Of a stretch of 64,000 nt of DNA, positions 35,491 to 45,439 are shown one piece after another. The position numbers and the translations under genes were made by a program. The stretch lies in assembly GCA_003388505.1 (NCBI GenBank), contig QQVO01000060.1, forward strand, positions 124,001-188,000, written 5' to 3'. The stretch is from Planctomycetota bacterium (GTDB lineage: Bacteria > Planctomycetota > Planctomycetia > Planctomycetales > Planctomycetaceae). The notes beneath the pieces were generated by a model. The model had not been told where the DNA came from, made no database searches, and worked only from the letters and a program-made list of their open reading frames with translations. Every line of letters starts with the position of its first letter. Within the stretch, counting starts at the first letter, position 1.

Positions 35491-36447
35491 GTGTCTGCTG
35501 ATTCGCCCTTGATGCTCTTTACCGACCCGCTGTTCGAGCGGCACGTCACTGGAGCGCATCCGGAATGTCCGGAGCGGTTGCAGTCGATTCGCCGCCGGCT
35601 GAACGCCGACGGTCTGATCGAACGCTGTCTGCCGGGACCGATCCGCGATGCAACGGAGGAGGAGATCGGCCGCGTCCATCCCCCGGAGCATGTCGCATTA
35701 ATCCGTGAGCTGGCGGAACAGGGGGGAGGCCGGATCGACTCGGATACTGTTGTTTCCCCGGAGTCTTACGAAGTCGCGGTGTCCGCCGCCGGCACGGGTT
35801 GCTCGGCCGTCGACCGCGTCCTGTCGGGAGATGCGAAGCGGGCGCTCTGCCTGATTCGTCCTCCCGGCCATCATGCCACGCGCGATCGGGCGATGGGGTT
35901 TTGCCTGTTCAACAACATTGCGATTGCGGCTGAGCATGCACGGGCTGCTCACGGGTTGAAGCGCGTGCTCATCGTTGATTGGGACGTTCATCACGGCAAC
36001 GGGACGCAGGACATTTTTTATGCGGACGGCGACGTCCACTTTTTCTCAATGCATCGCTCTCCGTTTTATCCCGGCACCGGCGCTGCGGAGGAGACCGGGA
36101 CAGGCCCCGGCGCGGGGGCGACGTGGAACGTGCCGATGGCATTCGGCGCGACGCGCGAAGACTACTTCCGTACGTTTCAGGAAACGCTGGAGTCTGCCGC
36201 TGAGAGTTGCAAGCCGGAACTGATCCTGGTGAGCGCGGGGTTCGACGCGCATCGTTCCGACCCGGTGGGATCACTCGGGCTGGAGAGCGAGGATTTCGCG
36301 ACTCTCACGCAGATCGTGCTGCGGGTTGCCGCGGAATTCAGCGGCGGCCGGACGGTGTGTCTGCTGGAAGGGGGCTATCATCTCGTCGCGCTGGCCGACT
36401 CGGTCGCCTGCCACGTTCGAGAGTTGCTGGAAGAGGCCCAGCCGTGA
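35491..36447 (+). CDS. histone deacetylase family (class II HDAC/AcuC-like) protein
   Basis: 318 residues. The HDAC fold motifs occur in order: GAHPECPERLQSI, RPPGHHATRDRAMGF (catalytic His pair), VLIVDWDVHHGNGTQDIFY (zinc-binding Asp and His), SAGFDAHRSDPVG (second zinc Asp) and LLEGGYHL (Tyr). All catalytic residues are present. It should remove acetyl or related acyl groups from lysines or polyamines; the bacterial substrate is unknown. It starts at GTG 35491. The small membrane-protein gene overlaps its stop codon. Confidence 0.85.
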   Translation: MSADSPLMLFTDPLFERHVTGAHPECPERLQSIRRRLNADGLIERCLPGPIRDATEEEIGRVHPPEHVALIRELAEQGGGRIDSDTVVSPESYEVAVSAAGTGCSAVDRVLSGDAKRALCLIRPPGHHATRDRAMGFCLFNNIAIAAEHARAAHGLKRVLIVDWDVHHGNGTQDIFYADGDVHFFSMHRSPFYPGTGAAEETGTGPGAGATWNVPMAFGATREDYFRTFQETLESAAESCKPELILVSAGFDAHRSDPVGSLGLESEDFATLTQIVLRVAAEFSGGRTVCLLEGGYHLVALADSVACHVRELLEEAQP

Positions 36448-36752
36448 ACCGGTCGCCGGAAGCCCCCGAGCCGTTCAACCCGTTCTGGAGGCTGGTCGTC
36501 GCGTCGGCCGTGCTGTTCTGTGTGACGATCCTGGCCTACATCGCAGCCGGCTTCGGTCAACCCGCAGCGCCGGTGAACCAGTTTCTGATGCGACACGGCG
36601 CGCTGATCATCTCCATCGAAGCGGGAGTCACCGTCGCCTGCGGACTGGCGGCCCTCTCGGTCGATCGGCGGCACACACTCCAGAGGCAGCAGCCTGAAGA
36701 CGCATTCCCAGGTGCCGGCGATGACGGTGACGCCGAATCCTCATCGCCGTGA
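36444..36752 (+). CDS. small membrane protein
   Basis: 102 residues beginning at a GTG that overlaps the HDAC stop codon in GTGA, implying translational coupling. Two hydrophobic segments (VVASAVLFCVTILAYIAAGF at about 18-37 and ALIISIEAGVTVACGLAALS at about 53-72) are joined by a short loop, with an acidic polar tail. No family is recognised. The coupling suggests that it works with, or simply follows, the deacetylase. Confidence 0.65.
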   Translation: MNRSPEAPEPFNPFWRLVVASAVLFCVTILAYIAAGFGQPAAPVNQFLMRHGALIISIEAGVTVACGLAALSVDRRHTLQRQQPEDAFPGAGDDGDAESSSP

Positions 36753-37121
36753 CGGGCGGCGGCGATCGAACGCGGCCCGGTGCCGACCGGTTCCGTATGT
36801 AGCAGTAGTGCAACGCTTGTCGATTCCGTGCACCTGGAAGTTTCGCGGAAACAACGTAAACGAGGCAGATTCTGTTGACCGGCGGCAACGGCGTCCTATG
36901 TTTGCGTACCCTCTCTTCAATCAAGCTCCCGGCGCCGTCCTGCATCGCAACACTCTTGCGTGCAGAGACTTGCGGTGTCGTTGCCTGTGAACCCCGGCGG
37001 CCGCTCTCCGGAGCCGCACTGCCGTGAATGGTGCATCGGGGCAGCGTCGACGCGTCCGGTGGAGATACGGCCCGACGGCCGTTTTCTCGCGTTCGAGCGA
37101 TCTGATTCAGAGAGAGACCCC
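36753..37121. other. intergenic, upstream of the sigma-54 activator gene
   Basis: No gene is supported. The reading frame of the regulator is open back to 36960, but the ribosome binding region at 37110-37117 and the receiver-domain start place the gene at 37122. No clear promoter or operator is identified. Confidence 0.5.
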
Positions 37122-38516
37122 ATGCAGAACCACGGTTCCCTGCTTGTCGTCGACGATGACGTCCACATCTGCTCCGCGATGGCGGACTATCTCCGCGGAC
37201 TCGGTCACCGCACCGAAACTGCCGCCAACTTCGCCGACGCGATCGCCCGCATTAAGGAATTCAAATTCGAGGTCGTGATCTGCGACGTCAACCTGGGCGA
37301 CCGCGACGGCTTCCAACTGCTGGAGTGGATGAACGAGCACAAGCCGGAGACGGCCGTCATCCTGATTACCGGCTACGGAACAATCGAAAGCGCCGTGGAA
37401 GCGATCCGCATGGGCGCGTTCGATTACCTGACGAAACCGGTCATCGACGACGAGTTGAATTTCTCCATCCAGCGGGCCCTGGGCCAGCGTCAGATCGTCG
37501 AAGAGAACCGTCAGTTGCGGGCTCAGCTCGATCAGAAATTCGGCATGGCGAACATCATCGGCCGGGACTACAAGATGACCCGGATGTTCGACCTGATCGA
37601 GAGCGTGGCCGACACGCGGACGACCGTGCTGATTCTGGGAGAAAACGGGACCGGCAAGACAATCACGGCCCGGGCGATTCACCAGATGAGCAGCCGCCGC
37701 GACAAACCGTTCATCGAAGTGGCCTGCGGGGCGCTGCCGGACACGCTGCTGGAAAGCGAACTGTTCGGCCACGTCGCCGGCGCGTTCACCGGAGCGACTC
37801 ACGACAAGGAGGGAAAATTCCTGCAAGCCGATTCTGGAACGCTCTTTCTGGACGAGATCGCCACCGCATCGCCCAGCCTGCAGGTGAAACTGCTGCGAGT
37901 CCTGCAGGACCGGGAATTCGAACCGGTCGGCGGCAGCACGACGCACCGAGTCGACGTCCGGTTGGTGCTCGCCACCAACGAAAACCTGGAAGAAAAAGTC
38001 CGTGCGGGCGAATTCCGGCAGGATCTCTTTTACCGCATCAACGTCGTCTCGATCACGCAGCCGTCCCTGCGGGAGCGGATCGGCGACATCCCGCTGCTGG
38101 TGGAACATTACGTTCAGGAGTTCAACGACCAGACCGGCAAGCGGGTGCGCGGGTTCGATGAAGACGCGATGGCGGCCCTGCAGCGGCACACCTGGCCGGG
38201 GAACGTTCGGGAACTGGTCAACGTTGTGGAACGAGCGGTCGTGCTCTCCAAGTCCGACGTGATCTCGGTCGGCGATCTCCCGGAGGCGGTGCGAAAGGAA
38301 GCATCCGAACCGCACTCGCTGACGGCGGGACGCCTGGTGAACGGCAATCTCAAGTCGGCCCTGTCCCAGCCGGAGCGGCAACTCATTATTGAAGCCCTGG
38401 ACGCCAACGGCTGGAACCGTCAGGAGACGGCGCGCATGCTCGGCATCAATCGCACGACGCTGTACAAGAAGATGAAAAAATACGAGATCACCTACGAAGC
38501 GCACGTGGAAGTCTGA
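37122..38516 (+). CDS. NtrC-family sigma-54-dependent response regulator
   Basis: 464 residues in three domains. The receiver (about 1-125) has DDD at 11-13, the phospho-accepting D55 (VVICDVNLG) and K105-like (DYLTKPV). The AAA+ domain (about 145-390) has GENGTGKT (Walker A), the GAFTGA loop that contacts sigma-54 (HVAGAFTGA) and the Walker B-like FLDEIATAS. The C-terminal Fis-type HTH (about 425-460) reads [20 protein letters not shown]. It should activate sigma-54 promoters after phosphorylation. No sensor kinase is adjacent, so the partner is elsewhere. The prepilin promoter at 13964 is a candidate target. Confidence 0.9.
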   Translation: MQNHGSLLVVDDDVHICSAMADYLRGLGHRTETAANFADAIARIKEFKFEVVICDVNLGDRDGFQLLEWMNEHKPETAVILITGYGTIESAVEAIRMGAFDYLTKPVIDDELNFSIQRALGQRQIVEENRQLRAQLDQKFGMANIIGRDYKMTRMFDLIESVADTRTTVLILGENGTGKTITARAIHQMSSRRDKPFIEVACGALPDTLLESELFGHVAGAFTGATHDKEGKFLQADSGTLFLDEIATASPSLQVKLLRVLQDREFEPVGGSTTHRVDVRLVLATNENLEEKVRAGEFRQDLFYRINVVSITQPSLRERIGDIPLLVEHYVQEFNDQTGKRVRGFDEDAMAALQRHTWPGNVRELVNVVERAVVLSKSDVISVGDLPEAVRKEASEPHSLTAGRLVNGNLKSALSQPERQLIIEALDANGWNRQETARMLGINRTTLYKKMKKYEITYEAHVEV

Positions 38517-38595
38517 CGACGGATTCGCCGGGGCGAAGACTTTGACGCCTTGTGCCCGAACTTCTGTTGGTGCGCAGATGGGGTCGCACCGGAGG

Positions 38596-38625
38596 CGCGT
38601 TCCCAAACGGAAGTTTGGGAACGCG
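38596..38625. repeat. perfect 13-bp hairpin, REP-like
   Basis: CGCGTTCCCAAAC (38596-38608) and GTTTGGGAACGCG (38613-38625) are perfect inverse complements around a GGAA loop. It lies about 80 bases after the activator gene stop codon. There is no T run, so it is more likely a REP-type or processing hairpin than a simple terminator. The remaining stretch to 38795 shows nothing else. Confidence 0.65.
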
Positions 38626-38795
38626 GAGCCCGAGGAGCCAAATCCCGAAGCGGCGACAAGTCGGCGCACTCCGAAAGGGGGCCGCGCCGCCATTGTTTTC
38701 GCGTCGGCGCAATGCTGAAATAGGCGGGAGCGAACGGTCTCGCGGCGTGCGGGTCCGTTGTGCGGCTGTTTCCGTTTCGACCGCCTGCGACGCCG

Positions 38796-39536
38796 ATGAC
38801 GCCGCTGTCCCCGGTCCGGATCGCGATGTGGTCCGGCCCCCGCAACATCTCGACGGCGCTGATGCGTTCCTGGGGCAACCGCGCGGACACGGCAGTCTGT
38901 GACGAGCCGCTCTACGCGTTTTATCTCAAGTCAACGGGCCTGCCGCACCCCGGCGCAGAAGAGGTGATCAGGAGTCACGAGCCGGACTGGCGCAAGGTGG
39001 TTCGACGGCTGACCGGCGAGGCGCCCGATGGACGCCGGATCTTCTACCAGAAGCACATGGCGCATCACCTGCTGCCGGAAATCGACCGTGCCTGGATCGG
39101 CGAGCTGACGAATTGCTTTCTCATTCGCGATCCGCAGGAGATGCTCACTTCCTTGATGAAGATCATTCCGGAACCGACGGTCGCCGACACCGGACTTCCC
39201 CAGCAGTTCGAGATTTTTCAGCAGGAGTGTGAGAGGCGTTCCCGACCGCCGCCCGTCCTGGACTCCAGGGACGTGCTGGACGATCCAGCGGGCATGCTCC
39301 GGCGGTTGTGCTTTGAGGTGGGCGTCGAGTTTTCCGAAGATATGCTCGAGTGGCCGCCGGGCCGCCGGGAGACTGACGGCGTCTGGGCGCCCTACTGGTA
39401 CGGCGAGGTCGAGACGTCGACGTCGTTCCGGCCGTATCGCGCGAAACCGGACGAAGTGCCCGACTCGCTCGCTCCCGTGCTCGAGGAATGCCGGGATTAC
39501 TACCGCAGGCTCGCTGAGCACCGGCTCGAAGTCTGA
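38796..39536 (+). CDS. sulfotransferase family-like protein
   Basis: About 246 residues. The N-terminal VRIAMWSGPRNISTALMRSW matches the PAPS-binding 5'-phosphosulfate loop pattern of the sulfotransferase-like family (SGPRNxST). FLIRDPQEMLTSL matches the 3'-phosphate region. The family is often labelled as sulfotransferase or as branched-chain-aminotransferase-like; true substrates are mostly unknown. Start 38796 (MTPLSPVRIAMW) is chosen over GTG 38760. No partner genes are near; a membrane-protein gene follows 53 bases later. Confidence 0.75.
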   Translation: MTPLSPVRIAMWSGPRNISTALMRSWGNRADTAVCDEPLYAFYLKSTGLPHPGAEEVIRSHEPDWRKVVRRLTGEAPDGRRIFYQKHMAHHLLPEIDRAWIGELTNCFLIRDPQEMLTSLMKIIPEPTVADTGLPQQFEIFQQECERRSRPPPVLDSRDVLDDPAGMLRRLCFEVGVEFSEDMLEWPPGRRETDGVWAPYWYGEVETSTSFRPYRAKPDEVPDSLAPVLEECRDYYRRLAEHRLEV

Positions 39537-39589
39537 GGATCACGACCACGACTCTCCATACAAATGCCGATCCGGAGGAGCTGCATTCA

Positions 39590-40036
39590 ATGTTCTGGAC
39601 CGTTCTGTTTCTGCTGCACGTCCTTGTCACGTTCGTGATGGCGGGCGTGATGTGGTTCGTCCAGATTGCCTACTATCCCAACCTGGCGGTCGTTGGACGG
39701 GATGCGTTCGTTGGCTATCAGCGCGAGCACATTCGCCGGGTGAGCGGCGTGGCGTGGACATGCCTGCTGTGGGAACTGGCCACCGGACTGGTGCTGACGG
39801 CCTGCCCGTTCCAGGACGCTCCGCGGTGGTTGCTGCTGGGGAACGCGGCGCTGATCCTGGGGGTCTGGGCGTCCACGTGGTTCGTGCAGGTTCCACTGCA
39901 TCACACCCTGGAAGGGGCGGGGTGGGACGCCCGCGTGCACGCCAGCCTCGTCCGTACGAACTGGTTCCGCACGATCACATACACCGTGCGCGGCCTGCTG
40001 GTGCTCTACCTGCTGGGACTCTTGATCGGGCCGTAA
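39590..40036 (+). CDS. four-helix membrane protein
   Basis: 148 residues with four hydrophobic segments (about 1-25, 55-75, 82-103, 128-147). Charged loops include REHIRRVSG and VPLHHTLEGAGWDARVHASL. AGGAG shortly before ATG 39590 supports the start. It resembles small uncharacterised membrane proteins of planctomycetes; function unknown. Convergent with the GspE-like gene. Confidence 0.65.
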   Translation: MFWTVLFLLHVLVTFVMAGVMWFVQIAYYPNLAVVGRDAFVGYQREHIRRVSGVAWTCLLWELATGLVLTACPFQDAPRWLLLGNAALILGVWASTWFVQVPLHHTLEGAGWDARVHASLVRTNWFRTITYTVRGLLVLYLLGLLIGP

Positions 40037-40046
40037 GCGGACGGAC

Positions 40047-41285
40047 TCAGGGTGCGATCAGCACACGATGCATCTCTGCGATCGACGTTTCGCCGCGTCG
40101 GACTTTCGCGGCGGCCGACTGCTCGAGCCGGTTCATGCCGTTGTTGCAGGCGATTTCCCGCAGTTCTTTCCCCGATTTTCCGGAAAGAATCGCCTCGCGG
40201 ATGTGTTCGTCGACGTTCATGATCTCGAAGATCGCCGTCCGACCGGAATAGCCTGTGAAGAAGTTGGCGTCGGACGGGACTCCCCGCACGAGTTCGACGT
40301 TGTCGGCTTCGGCAGGATCGATCCCCAGAAGCTGGCACTCCGCAGCGTCTGGATGATACGTTTCCCGGCTCTCCGGGCAGACTTTTCGCATCAGTCGCTG
40401 GGCGAGGACGCAGTTGAGGCCGTCAGCGATGAACATCGGCGGGACATCGAACTCACGGAACAGGTCGACGGTGGCGCTGGTGTCGTTGGCGTGGAGCGTG
40501 CTGAGCACCTGCGTTCCGGTGAGGGCGGCCCGCGCGGCGATGTGGGCCGTTTCCGAATCCCGGATCTCGCCCACCAGGATGACATCCGGATCCTGTCGCA
40601 AGATTCCTCTCAGCGATTGGGCGAATCCGAAGCCGATCTTCGCATCGGTCTGAATCTGGGTGATGCTGTCCATCCGGCGTTCGACCGGATCTTCGATCGT
40701 GACGAGGCTGCGGCCCGGATCGTTGAGCCGGGTCAGGCAGGCGTAGGTGGTGGTGCTCTTCCCGCTGCCGACCGGCCCCACGCTCAAGCACATGCCGTAG
40801 GGCGCCTGCAGCGCCCGTTTCAGAATGTCGAGTTGTTCGGATTCCAGTCCCAGCTCCTCCAGTTGCGTGTACTGGGTGTCGTCGGGCATCAGCCGCAGGA
40901 CGATCCGCTCGCCGTGGATCGTCGGGCCGCTGCCGACGCGGACGTCGCGGCGATGCTTCAAGGCTGCGCTGCTGATGTGTCCGTCCTGGCACATTCTCCG
41001 CTCGGTGATATCCATCCCGGAGAGCAGCTTCAGCCGCGAGATGACCTGCGGCGCGCTCTCATTTGACAGCGTGAGCACATCGTGCAGCATTCCGTCGACG
41101 CGCAGTCGGACATGCAGTCCGTCGGGTCGCGGATCGAAGTGCACGTCGGTCGAGCCGATTTCGAACGCCCGTTCGAGCAACAGGTCGACCAGGGGGCCCG
41201 GCGCCACGACGTCGGCCAGTTCTCTCAGCTCCTGCTGCAGCGCCGTTTGACGTCCCTGGTTCGCCGGTCGGCTCTCGTCGCTCAT
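40047..41285 (-). CDS. GspE/PilB-type secretion ATPase, compact form
   Basis: 412 residues. The motifs are [20 protein letters not shown] (N2 domain), [15 protein letters not shown] (Walker A), [12 protein letters not shown] (Asp box), [20 protein letters not shown] (Walker B) and [12 protein letters not shown] (His box). It powers type II secretion or type IV pilus-like machinery. It is shorter than usual because the N-terminal N1E domain is missing. The tetracysteine zinc site is also degraded: [20 protein letters not shown] keeps a CP start and one more Cys but lacks the usual CxxC pairs. The DUF1559 prepilin in this window could be a substrate of such a system; no other secretion genes are adjacent. 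Confidence 0.85.
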   Translation of the reverse strand: MSDESRPANQGRQTALQQELRELADVVAPGPLVDLLLERAFEIGSTDVHFDPRPDGLHVRLRVDGMLHDVLTLSNESAPQVISRLKLLSGMDITERRMCQDGHISSAALKHRRDVRVGSGPTIHGERIVLRLMPDDTQYTQLEELGLESEQLDILKRALQAPYGMCLSVGPVGSGKSTTTYACLTRLNDPGRSLVTIEDPVERRMDSITQIQTDAKIGFGFAQSLRGILRQDPDVILVGEIRDSETAHIAARAALTGTQVLSTLHANDTSATVDLFREFDVPPMFIADGLNCVLAQRLMRKVCPESRETYHPDAAECQLLGIDPAEADNVELVRGVPSDANFFTGYSGRTAIFEIMNVDEHIREAILSGKSGKELREIACNNGMNRLEQSAAAKVRRGETSIAEMHRVLIAP

Positions 41286-41391
41286 GGATGCACTCTAATG
41301 AACTGTTGAACAATTGAATTCGGGTTCCGGCGTTCCATTCAGTATGCGCAATTTCGAGAGGACGGCAACGATCCCAAACGTCTGCGGCGGG

Positions 41392-42039
41392 TCAACGTAG
41401 CTTCAGAAAACCGAACACGGCGACGGCGATTCCGGCCGCGACCGCAATCCCGCCCAGGGCTCGTCCCCATGCGCGACCGCGAATCAACGCGAACAGGCCG
41501 ATCAGGACGGCCAGACCGCCGCCGCCGACCACGCCTCCCATCACGATTCGGCGGTCGAGGTTCTGACCGCCAAGCATCATGCCGAGGACGATTCCGCCGG
41601 CCACCGCCAGCAACAGGCCCAACAACGCCGGGATGAACATTGTCCGGTCGCCGGCGGACGCGGTCGACCCCCCCGACACGCCCAGTTTCTTGAGGCCCTC
41701 CTCGTAGGTCGTCGTGATCGTCCAGACCTTGTCGAGGCCGGCGAGCCGCAGCACCTCCTCGGGCATCCCGTGGCCGCACACCACGACGACCTTTCCGCCC
41801 CCAGTCTGCACCGCTTTCCAGAGGCGGACGACCAGCGCCACCAGCGCGCTGCCCATGTACTCCAGTCCGGAGAGATCGATCAGCCACGCGCGGGACTTCT
41901 GCTCATTCACATTGCTGATCAGTTCATTGCCGACGCGTTCGATGTCTCCCCACGCCGCCCGCCCGATGGGCGGTTCAAGCCGCAGCACGGCGTGCGAATT
42001 TGCGATCTGCAGGTGGTAATTCTCTGTGCTCGTCGTCAA
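41392..42039 (-). CDS. STAS-domain protein with membrane helices
   Basis: 215 residues. The N-terminal ~110 residues form a STAS domain (anti-sigma-factor antagonist type): AWLIDLSGLEYMGSALVALV is the typical D-x-S-x-x-x-Y/F-x-DS region with the phosphorylatable Ser replaced or shifted (GSA), and GGGKVVVVCGH follows. The C-terminal half has three hydrophobic glycine-rich segments (about 135-158, 168-186, 192-212). It may sense or relay stress signals at the membrane. No kinase or phosphatase partner is adjacent. Confidence 0.75.
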   Translation of the reverse strand: MTTSTENYHLQIANSHAVLRLEPPIGRAAWGDIERVGNELISNVNEQKSRAWLIDLSGLEYMGSALVALVVRLWKAVQTGGGKVVVVCGHGMPEEVLRLAGLDKVWTITTTYEEGLKKLGVSGGSTASAGDRTMFIPALLGLLLAVAGGIVLGMMLGGQNLDRRIVMGGVVGGGGLAVLIGLFALIRGRAWGRALGGIAVAAGIAVAVFGFLKLR

Positions 42040-42259
42040 AACGGTTTTCTCCGGCGAAATGTCTGAGTCCGGCCGGGGGGATGATAGATGCGCCCGGACA
42101 AAGAACTATTTCACGCCCTGATGAGAAGAAAGGCAAGCGACGCGAACGAAAAACTGGCGATCTGTAAAGGATTTACGAAGGATCGTTGTCCGATCGAGTC
42201 CATTTCGAGGAGCGGCCTGCGCTTGAGAACCGGAGGGCGAACGAAGTCTGAGCTTCCGC

Positions 42260-43540
42260 TCACTCCGCGCGGCCGGCCCGGAATTTCACCTCACCGCGGA
42301 CGATGACCGCGACCGAACGAGCACGGACTCTGCGGCCGTGAAACGGAGTGTTGCTGCTCCGGGAGACGAATTGAGTCGAGTCGATGACCCATTCCGCGGC
42401 CGGGTCGATCAGGGTGACGTCCGCATCGGCGCCGCTGGCCAGCGTCCCCTTCTTGAGCCCCAGCAACTCGGCCGGCCCGACCGTCAGTTTTTGCAGCAGT
42501 TCCGACCAGTTCAGGTGGCCCGGCGCGATCAGCGCCTCGACACAGATCGGCAGGAGCGTCTCGATCCCGGAAATGCCGAACGGCGCCTGGTCGATTTCAC
42601 GCACCGTTTTTTCCTCGGCGTGCGGCTGGTGGTCGGAGCAGATCACGCCGATCGTTCCGTCTTTCAGGCCCTCGATCAGAGCCGTCTGATGAACGCTCGT
42701 CCGCAGCGGGGGATCCACCTTGTAGCGCGAGTCGTAGCCTCGGAGAGATTCGTCGGTCAGCAGCAGATGATGCGGTGTGACGTCGGCGGAAACCCGAACT
42801 CCCCGGCATTGCGCCTGACGAATCTCGTCCACGCTGTTTTTGGATGAGATCGCCATCAGATGCACGCGGCCGCCGGTCAGTTCGGCGAGAGCAATGTCGC
42901 GGCGCACCATGATTTCCTCGGCCGCGACCGGCATTCCGCGCAGACCGAGGACAGTCGAGTGGCGGCCCTCATGCATGACGCCGCCGGTGACCAGTTCCGG
43001 GACTTGCGGATGATGCAGGACGGCGCGGTTCCACATTCCGGCGTACTGAAGGGCCCTGCGCATGATCTCCGCATTCGCGATAGCCTGTTTTCCGTCGGTG
43101 AAGGCCACTGCGCCTCCGTCGATCAACTGGCCGATCTCGGCCAGTTCCTCCCCTTCCCGCCGCTTGGTGACCGTTCCGATCGGAAAGACCTGGCAATGGC
43201 CGGCCCGCTTCGCCTGCAGCACAATGAATTCGGCGGCGGCGCGGTTGTCGACCGGCGGCTGGAGATCGGGCATCGCGCCGACCGACGTAAATCCGCCCGC
43301 CAGCGCCGCTGCGGCGCCGCTGGCGATTGTTTCGTCTTCTTCCTGGCCCGGCTCTCCCAGCCACACTCGCGCATCGATGAGACCGGGTGAGACGATCAAT
43401 CCCTGGGCGTCGATTGTTTCGTCGGCATCCCGCCCGGAATCCTCGGCGATTCGCCCGTCCTCGATCCACACATCGGTCGTTTCGTCGACGCCGCGGGAGG
43501 GATCGATCACTCGCCCGGCTTTGATCCGCAGAGTGCTCAT
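42260..43540 (-). CDS. pyrC: dihydroorotase-like protein without the metal site (pseudo-DHOase)
   Basis: 426 residues, amidohydrolase fold aligned to bacterial type I dihydroorotase. Where active enzymes have D-x-H-x-H-L-R-EPG, this protein has D56-A-R58-V-W60-L-G62-EPG, so both metal-binding histidines and the substrate Arg are lost. The later His in the 'HVST' position reads [15 protein letters not shown] and SDHQPH remain. It overlaps pyrB by 4 bases (ATGA). In Pseudomonas a catalytically dead DHOase (PyrC') fused by operon to pyrB is needed to assemble the ATCase holoenzyme; this looks the same. An active DHOase should be encoded elsewhere. Confidence 0.85.
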   Translation of the reverse strand: MSTLRIKAGRVIDPSRGVDETTDVWIEDGRIAEDSGRDADETIDAQGLIVSPGLIDARVWLGEPGQEEDETIASGAAAALAGGFTSVGAMPDLQPPVDNRAAAEFIVLQAKRAGHCQVFPIGTVTKRREGEELAEIGQLIDGGAVAFTDGKQAIANAEIMRRALQYAGMWNRAVLHHPQVPELVTGGVMHEGRHSTVLGLRGMPVAAEEIMVRRDIALAELTGGRVHLMAISSKNSVDEIRQAQCRGVRVSADVTPHHLLLTDESLRGYDSRYKVDPPLRTSVHQTALIEGLKDGTIGVICSDHQPHAEEKTVREIDQAPFGISGIETLLPICVEALIAPGHLNWSELLQKLTVGPAELLGLKKGTLASGADADVTLIDPAAEWVIDSTQFVSRSSNTPFHGRRVRARSVAVIVRGEVKFRAGRAE

Positions 43541-44517
43541 CGGTGAGATTCCCCCCCGCCGGTGCGGACCAGATGCAGCAGATGCAGGCACGCCATGCGG
43601 ATCACCAAGCCGTTGGTCACCTGATTGAGGATGACCGAGTGTCCTCCATCGGCGACGTCGGGGGTGATCTCAACGCCGCGGTTGATCGGCCCCGGGGCGA
43701 GAATCAACACGTCCTGCTTCGCGCGGCGGAGCCGCTCGCGGTTCATCCCGTACAAGTGGGCGTATTCGCTGATCGAGGGAAAGAACGCGCCGCGCTGGCG
43801 TTCAAACTGGACGCGAAGCAGGTTCAGGCAATCGACTTCGTCGACGATCTCATCCAGAAAGTGCGAGACTTCGACGCCCAGCTCCCGGATCTGCGGAGGG
43901 ATCAGCGTCGCGGGACCGCAGACGATCACACGCGCGCCGAGTTTCTGCAAACCCCAGATGTTGGAGCGGGCCACGCGGCTGTGCAGAATATCGCCGACCA
44001 GCGCGACGGTGAGCCCTTCGATGGTCCCGCGTTGCTCCCGAATGGTGAAAATGTCGAGGAGGCCTTGAGTCGGATGCTCATGCGTCCCATCACCGGCGTT
44101 CAGAACGCTGGCGGAGAGGTGTCTCGCGAGAAGCTGCGGCGCTCCCGGACTGCTGTGCCGCACGACCATCATCGAGACGCCCATCGCCTGGATGGTGAGG
44201 GCCGTGTCAATGAACGATTCGCCCTTGGAGAGGCTGCTGCCGGAGGCCGTGAAGTCGACGGTGTCTGCGCTGAGCCGTTTTGCGGCCAGGCTGAAGGAGG
44301 TTTTCGTCCGCGTCGACGGTTCGAAGAAGAGGTTTCCGACGGCTACGCCGGAGAGAGTGGCCAGTTTGCCTTCACCGGCTTCATTGAGCCGCTTGAACTC
44401 GGCCGCCTGGTCGAGAATACAGGTAATTTCCCCGGCGGACAGTTCTTCCAGGCCGAGGAGATGGGCGCGAGTCCAGGCCGCGGGACCGGATTCACCCGAT
44501 GCAGTACCGGACGTCAT
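43537..44517 (-). CDS. pyrB: aspartate carbamoyltransferase catalytic chain
   Basis: 326 residues. The carbamoyl-phosphate motif [12 protein letters not shown] (about 64-75), the KGES loop, the second-domain motif [17 protein letters not shown] and the C-terminal GPINRGVEI are all present. It makes carbamoyl-aspartate in pyrimidine synthesis. It is translationally coupled to the pseudo-dihydroorotase gene that follows. No pyrI regulatory chain is present. The 5' side has no gene on the same strand for ~320 bases. Confidence 0.95.
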   Translation of the reverse strand: MTSGTASGESGPAAWTRAHLLGLEELSAGEITCILDQAAEFKRLNEAGEGKLATLSGVAVGNLFFEPSTRTKTSFSLAAKRLSADTVDFTASGSSLSKGESFIDTALTIQAMGVSMMVVRHSSPGAPQLLARHLSASVLNAGDGTHEHPTQGLLDIFTIREQRGTIEGLTVALVGDILHSRVARSNIWGLQKLGARVIVCGPATLIPPQIRELGVEVSHFLDEIVDEVDCLNLLRVQFERQRGAFFPSISEYAHLYGMNRERLRRAKQDVLILAPGPINRGVEITPDVADGGHSVILNQVTNGLVIRMACLHLLHLVRTGGGESHR

Positions 44518-44840
44518 TCAGCCGTTTCCGTCATCACATGTCGGGAGCCCGAAATGGAGTTCCGATTCCGGGGTGAGCCGTGGTGGGCCTCCGGGTGCGA
44601 TCCTACCACCGCCCGTGCTGCTCAGCAATCGGCCGGAACATCGCCCGCGCGGGCGTTGTGGCACGCCCTGAGTGCAGCGCAGCGGTGGGCGTGGTTGTTC
44701 GATTGTGATGGGATCCTTGCGAGTGATGTGGATCCGCATCAATGCGGCACCGGGCCACGCCCATCACTTCGTTCTGGGGCGTGCCACCGAACCGGAACAT
44801 CGCTCGGTGGGCGGGACACGCGCGACGGGCGACCGCCAGG
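44518..44840. other. intergenic stretch upstream of pyrB with inverted repeats
   Basis: No gene supported. Holds the inverted repeat at 44658-44786 and two direct copies of CCGGAACATCGC (near 44633 and 44799). The pyrB promoter or leader should lie here; no PyrR-type attenuator was recognised. Confidence 0.5.
44658..44786. repeat. long-range inverted repeat upstream of pyrB
   Basis: GTGGCACGCCC at 44658-44668 is the inverse complement of GGGCGTGCCAC at 44776-44786, separated by about 107 bases. A second pair, GTGGGCGTGG near 44685 with CCACGCCCATCAC near 44756, lies inside it. The whole could fold as one long imperfect stem, either a small non-autonomous element or a leader structure. Confidence 0.5.
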
Positions 44841-45341
44841 CTACGGCGTTGCCGCGGGAACGGTCGCGGCGAGATCGTCCGCGAGTTTCAGCAGAACCTC
44901 GTGGGTGACGGTCAATTCGACCGGGTCGCGGCCCGGCTGGCCCTTTGTCGACCGGTAGCGGCGCAAGCGGAAATTCCCGCCGGACTGCGACGACAGCACG
45001 ATCTCGTAATACTGTGTGCCGTCCGCCAACTGATCGGGCGGGTTCGAGCGAATGAGCACCTGCCCGGCGGACGGATCGTATTCGAGCGGCGCAACCTGCT
45101 CGAGCAGGTAGGTGATGCGACGGCTGAGGCTGTCGGCCCACTTCTTGAGCGCATCGAACGCGGCACTCTGCAGCGACGGCACGAACAGTTCAATCTGGGA
45201 AACGGAACAGCTCATGGAATCGATCGACGTGAAGTCGATGCTGAGTGTGAGCCCGGCCGCATCCGAAACGGCGATCTGCGTGGGGCCCATCGTTCCGGCG
45301 AGACGGGTTAGCTCTTTGCCCAATTCGGTACTGAGTGACAT
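44841..45341 (-). CDS. hypothetical protein
   Basis: 166 residues, soluble, mixed alpha/beta, with no signal peptide or cysteine motif except one Cys pair-like region (DSMSCSVSQIELFV). ITYLLEQVAPLEYDPSAGQV and YYEIVLSSQSGGNFRLRRY suggest a compact fold. I recall it as conserved in planctomycetes but know no function. It follows the Hsp20 gene on the same strand, with a terminator-like hairpin between. Confidence 0.6.
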   Translation of the reverse strand: MSLSTELGKELTRLAGTMGPTQIAVSDAAGLTLSIDFTSIDSMSCSVSQIELFVPSLQSAAFDALKKWADSLSRRITYLLEQVAPLEYDPSAGQVLIRSNPPDQLADGTQYYEIVLSSQSGGNFRLRRYRSTKGQPGRDPVELTVTHEVLLKLADDLAATVPAATP

Positions 45342-45439
45342 CGCTCCGCTCCCGGTTCCAATCTGCAGCGACCATCCGCCCGATCATATTGTATCCCGCA
45401 CGTCAGTCTGGCGGCAGGCCGATCTTCGGCGCGCAACAA

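Noticed and set aside
37107..38693. 528-codon minus-strand ORF opposite the sigma-54 activator
   Set aside because: It is antisense to a gene with receiver, AAA+ and Fis domains intact.
42088..42306. Small plus-strand ORF between the STAS and pseudo-DHOase genes
   Set aside because: No ribosome site or protein pattern; it overlaps the 3' end of the pseudo-DHOase gene.
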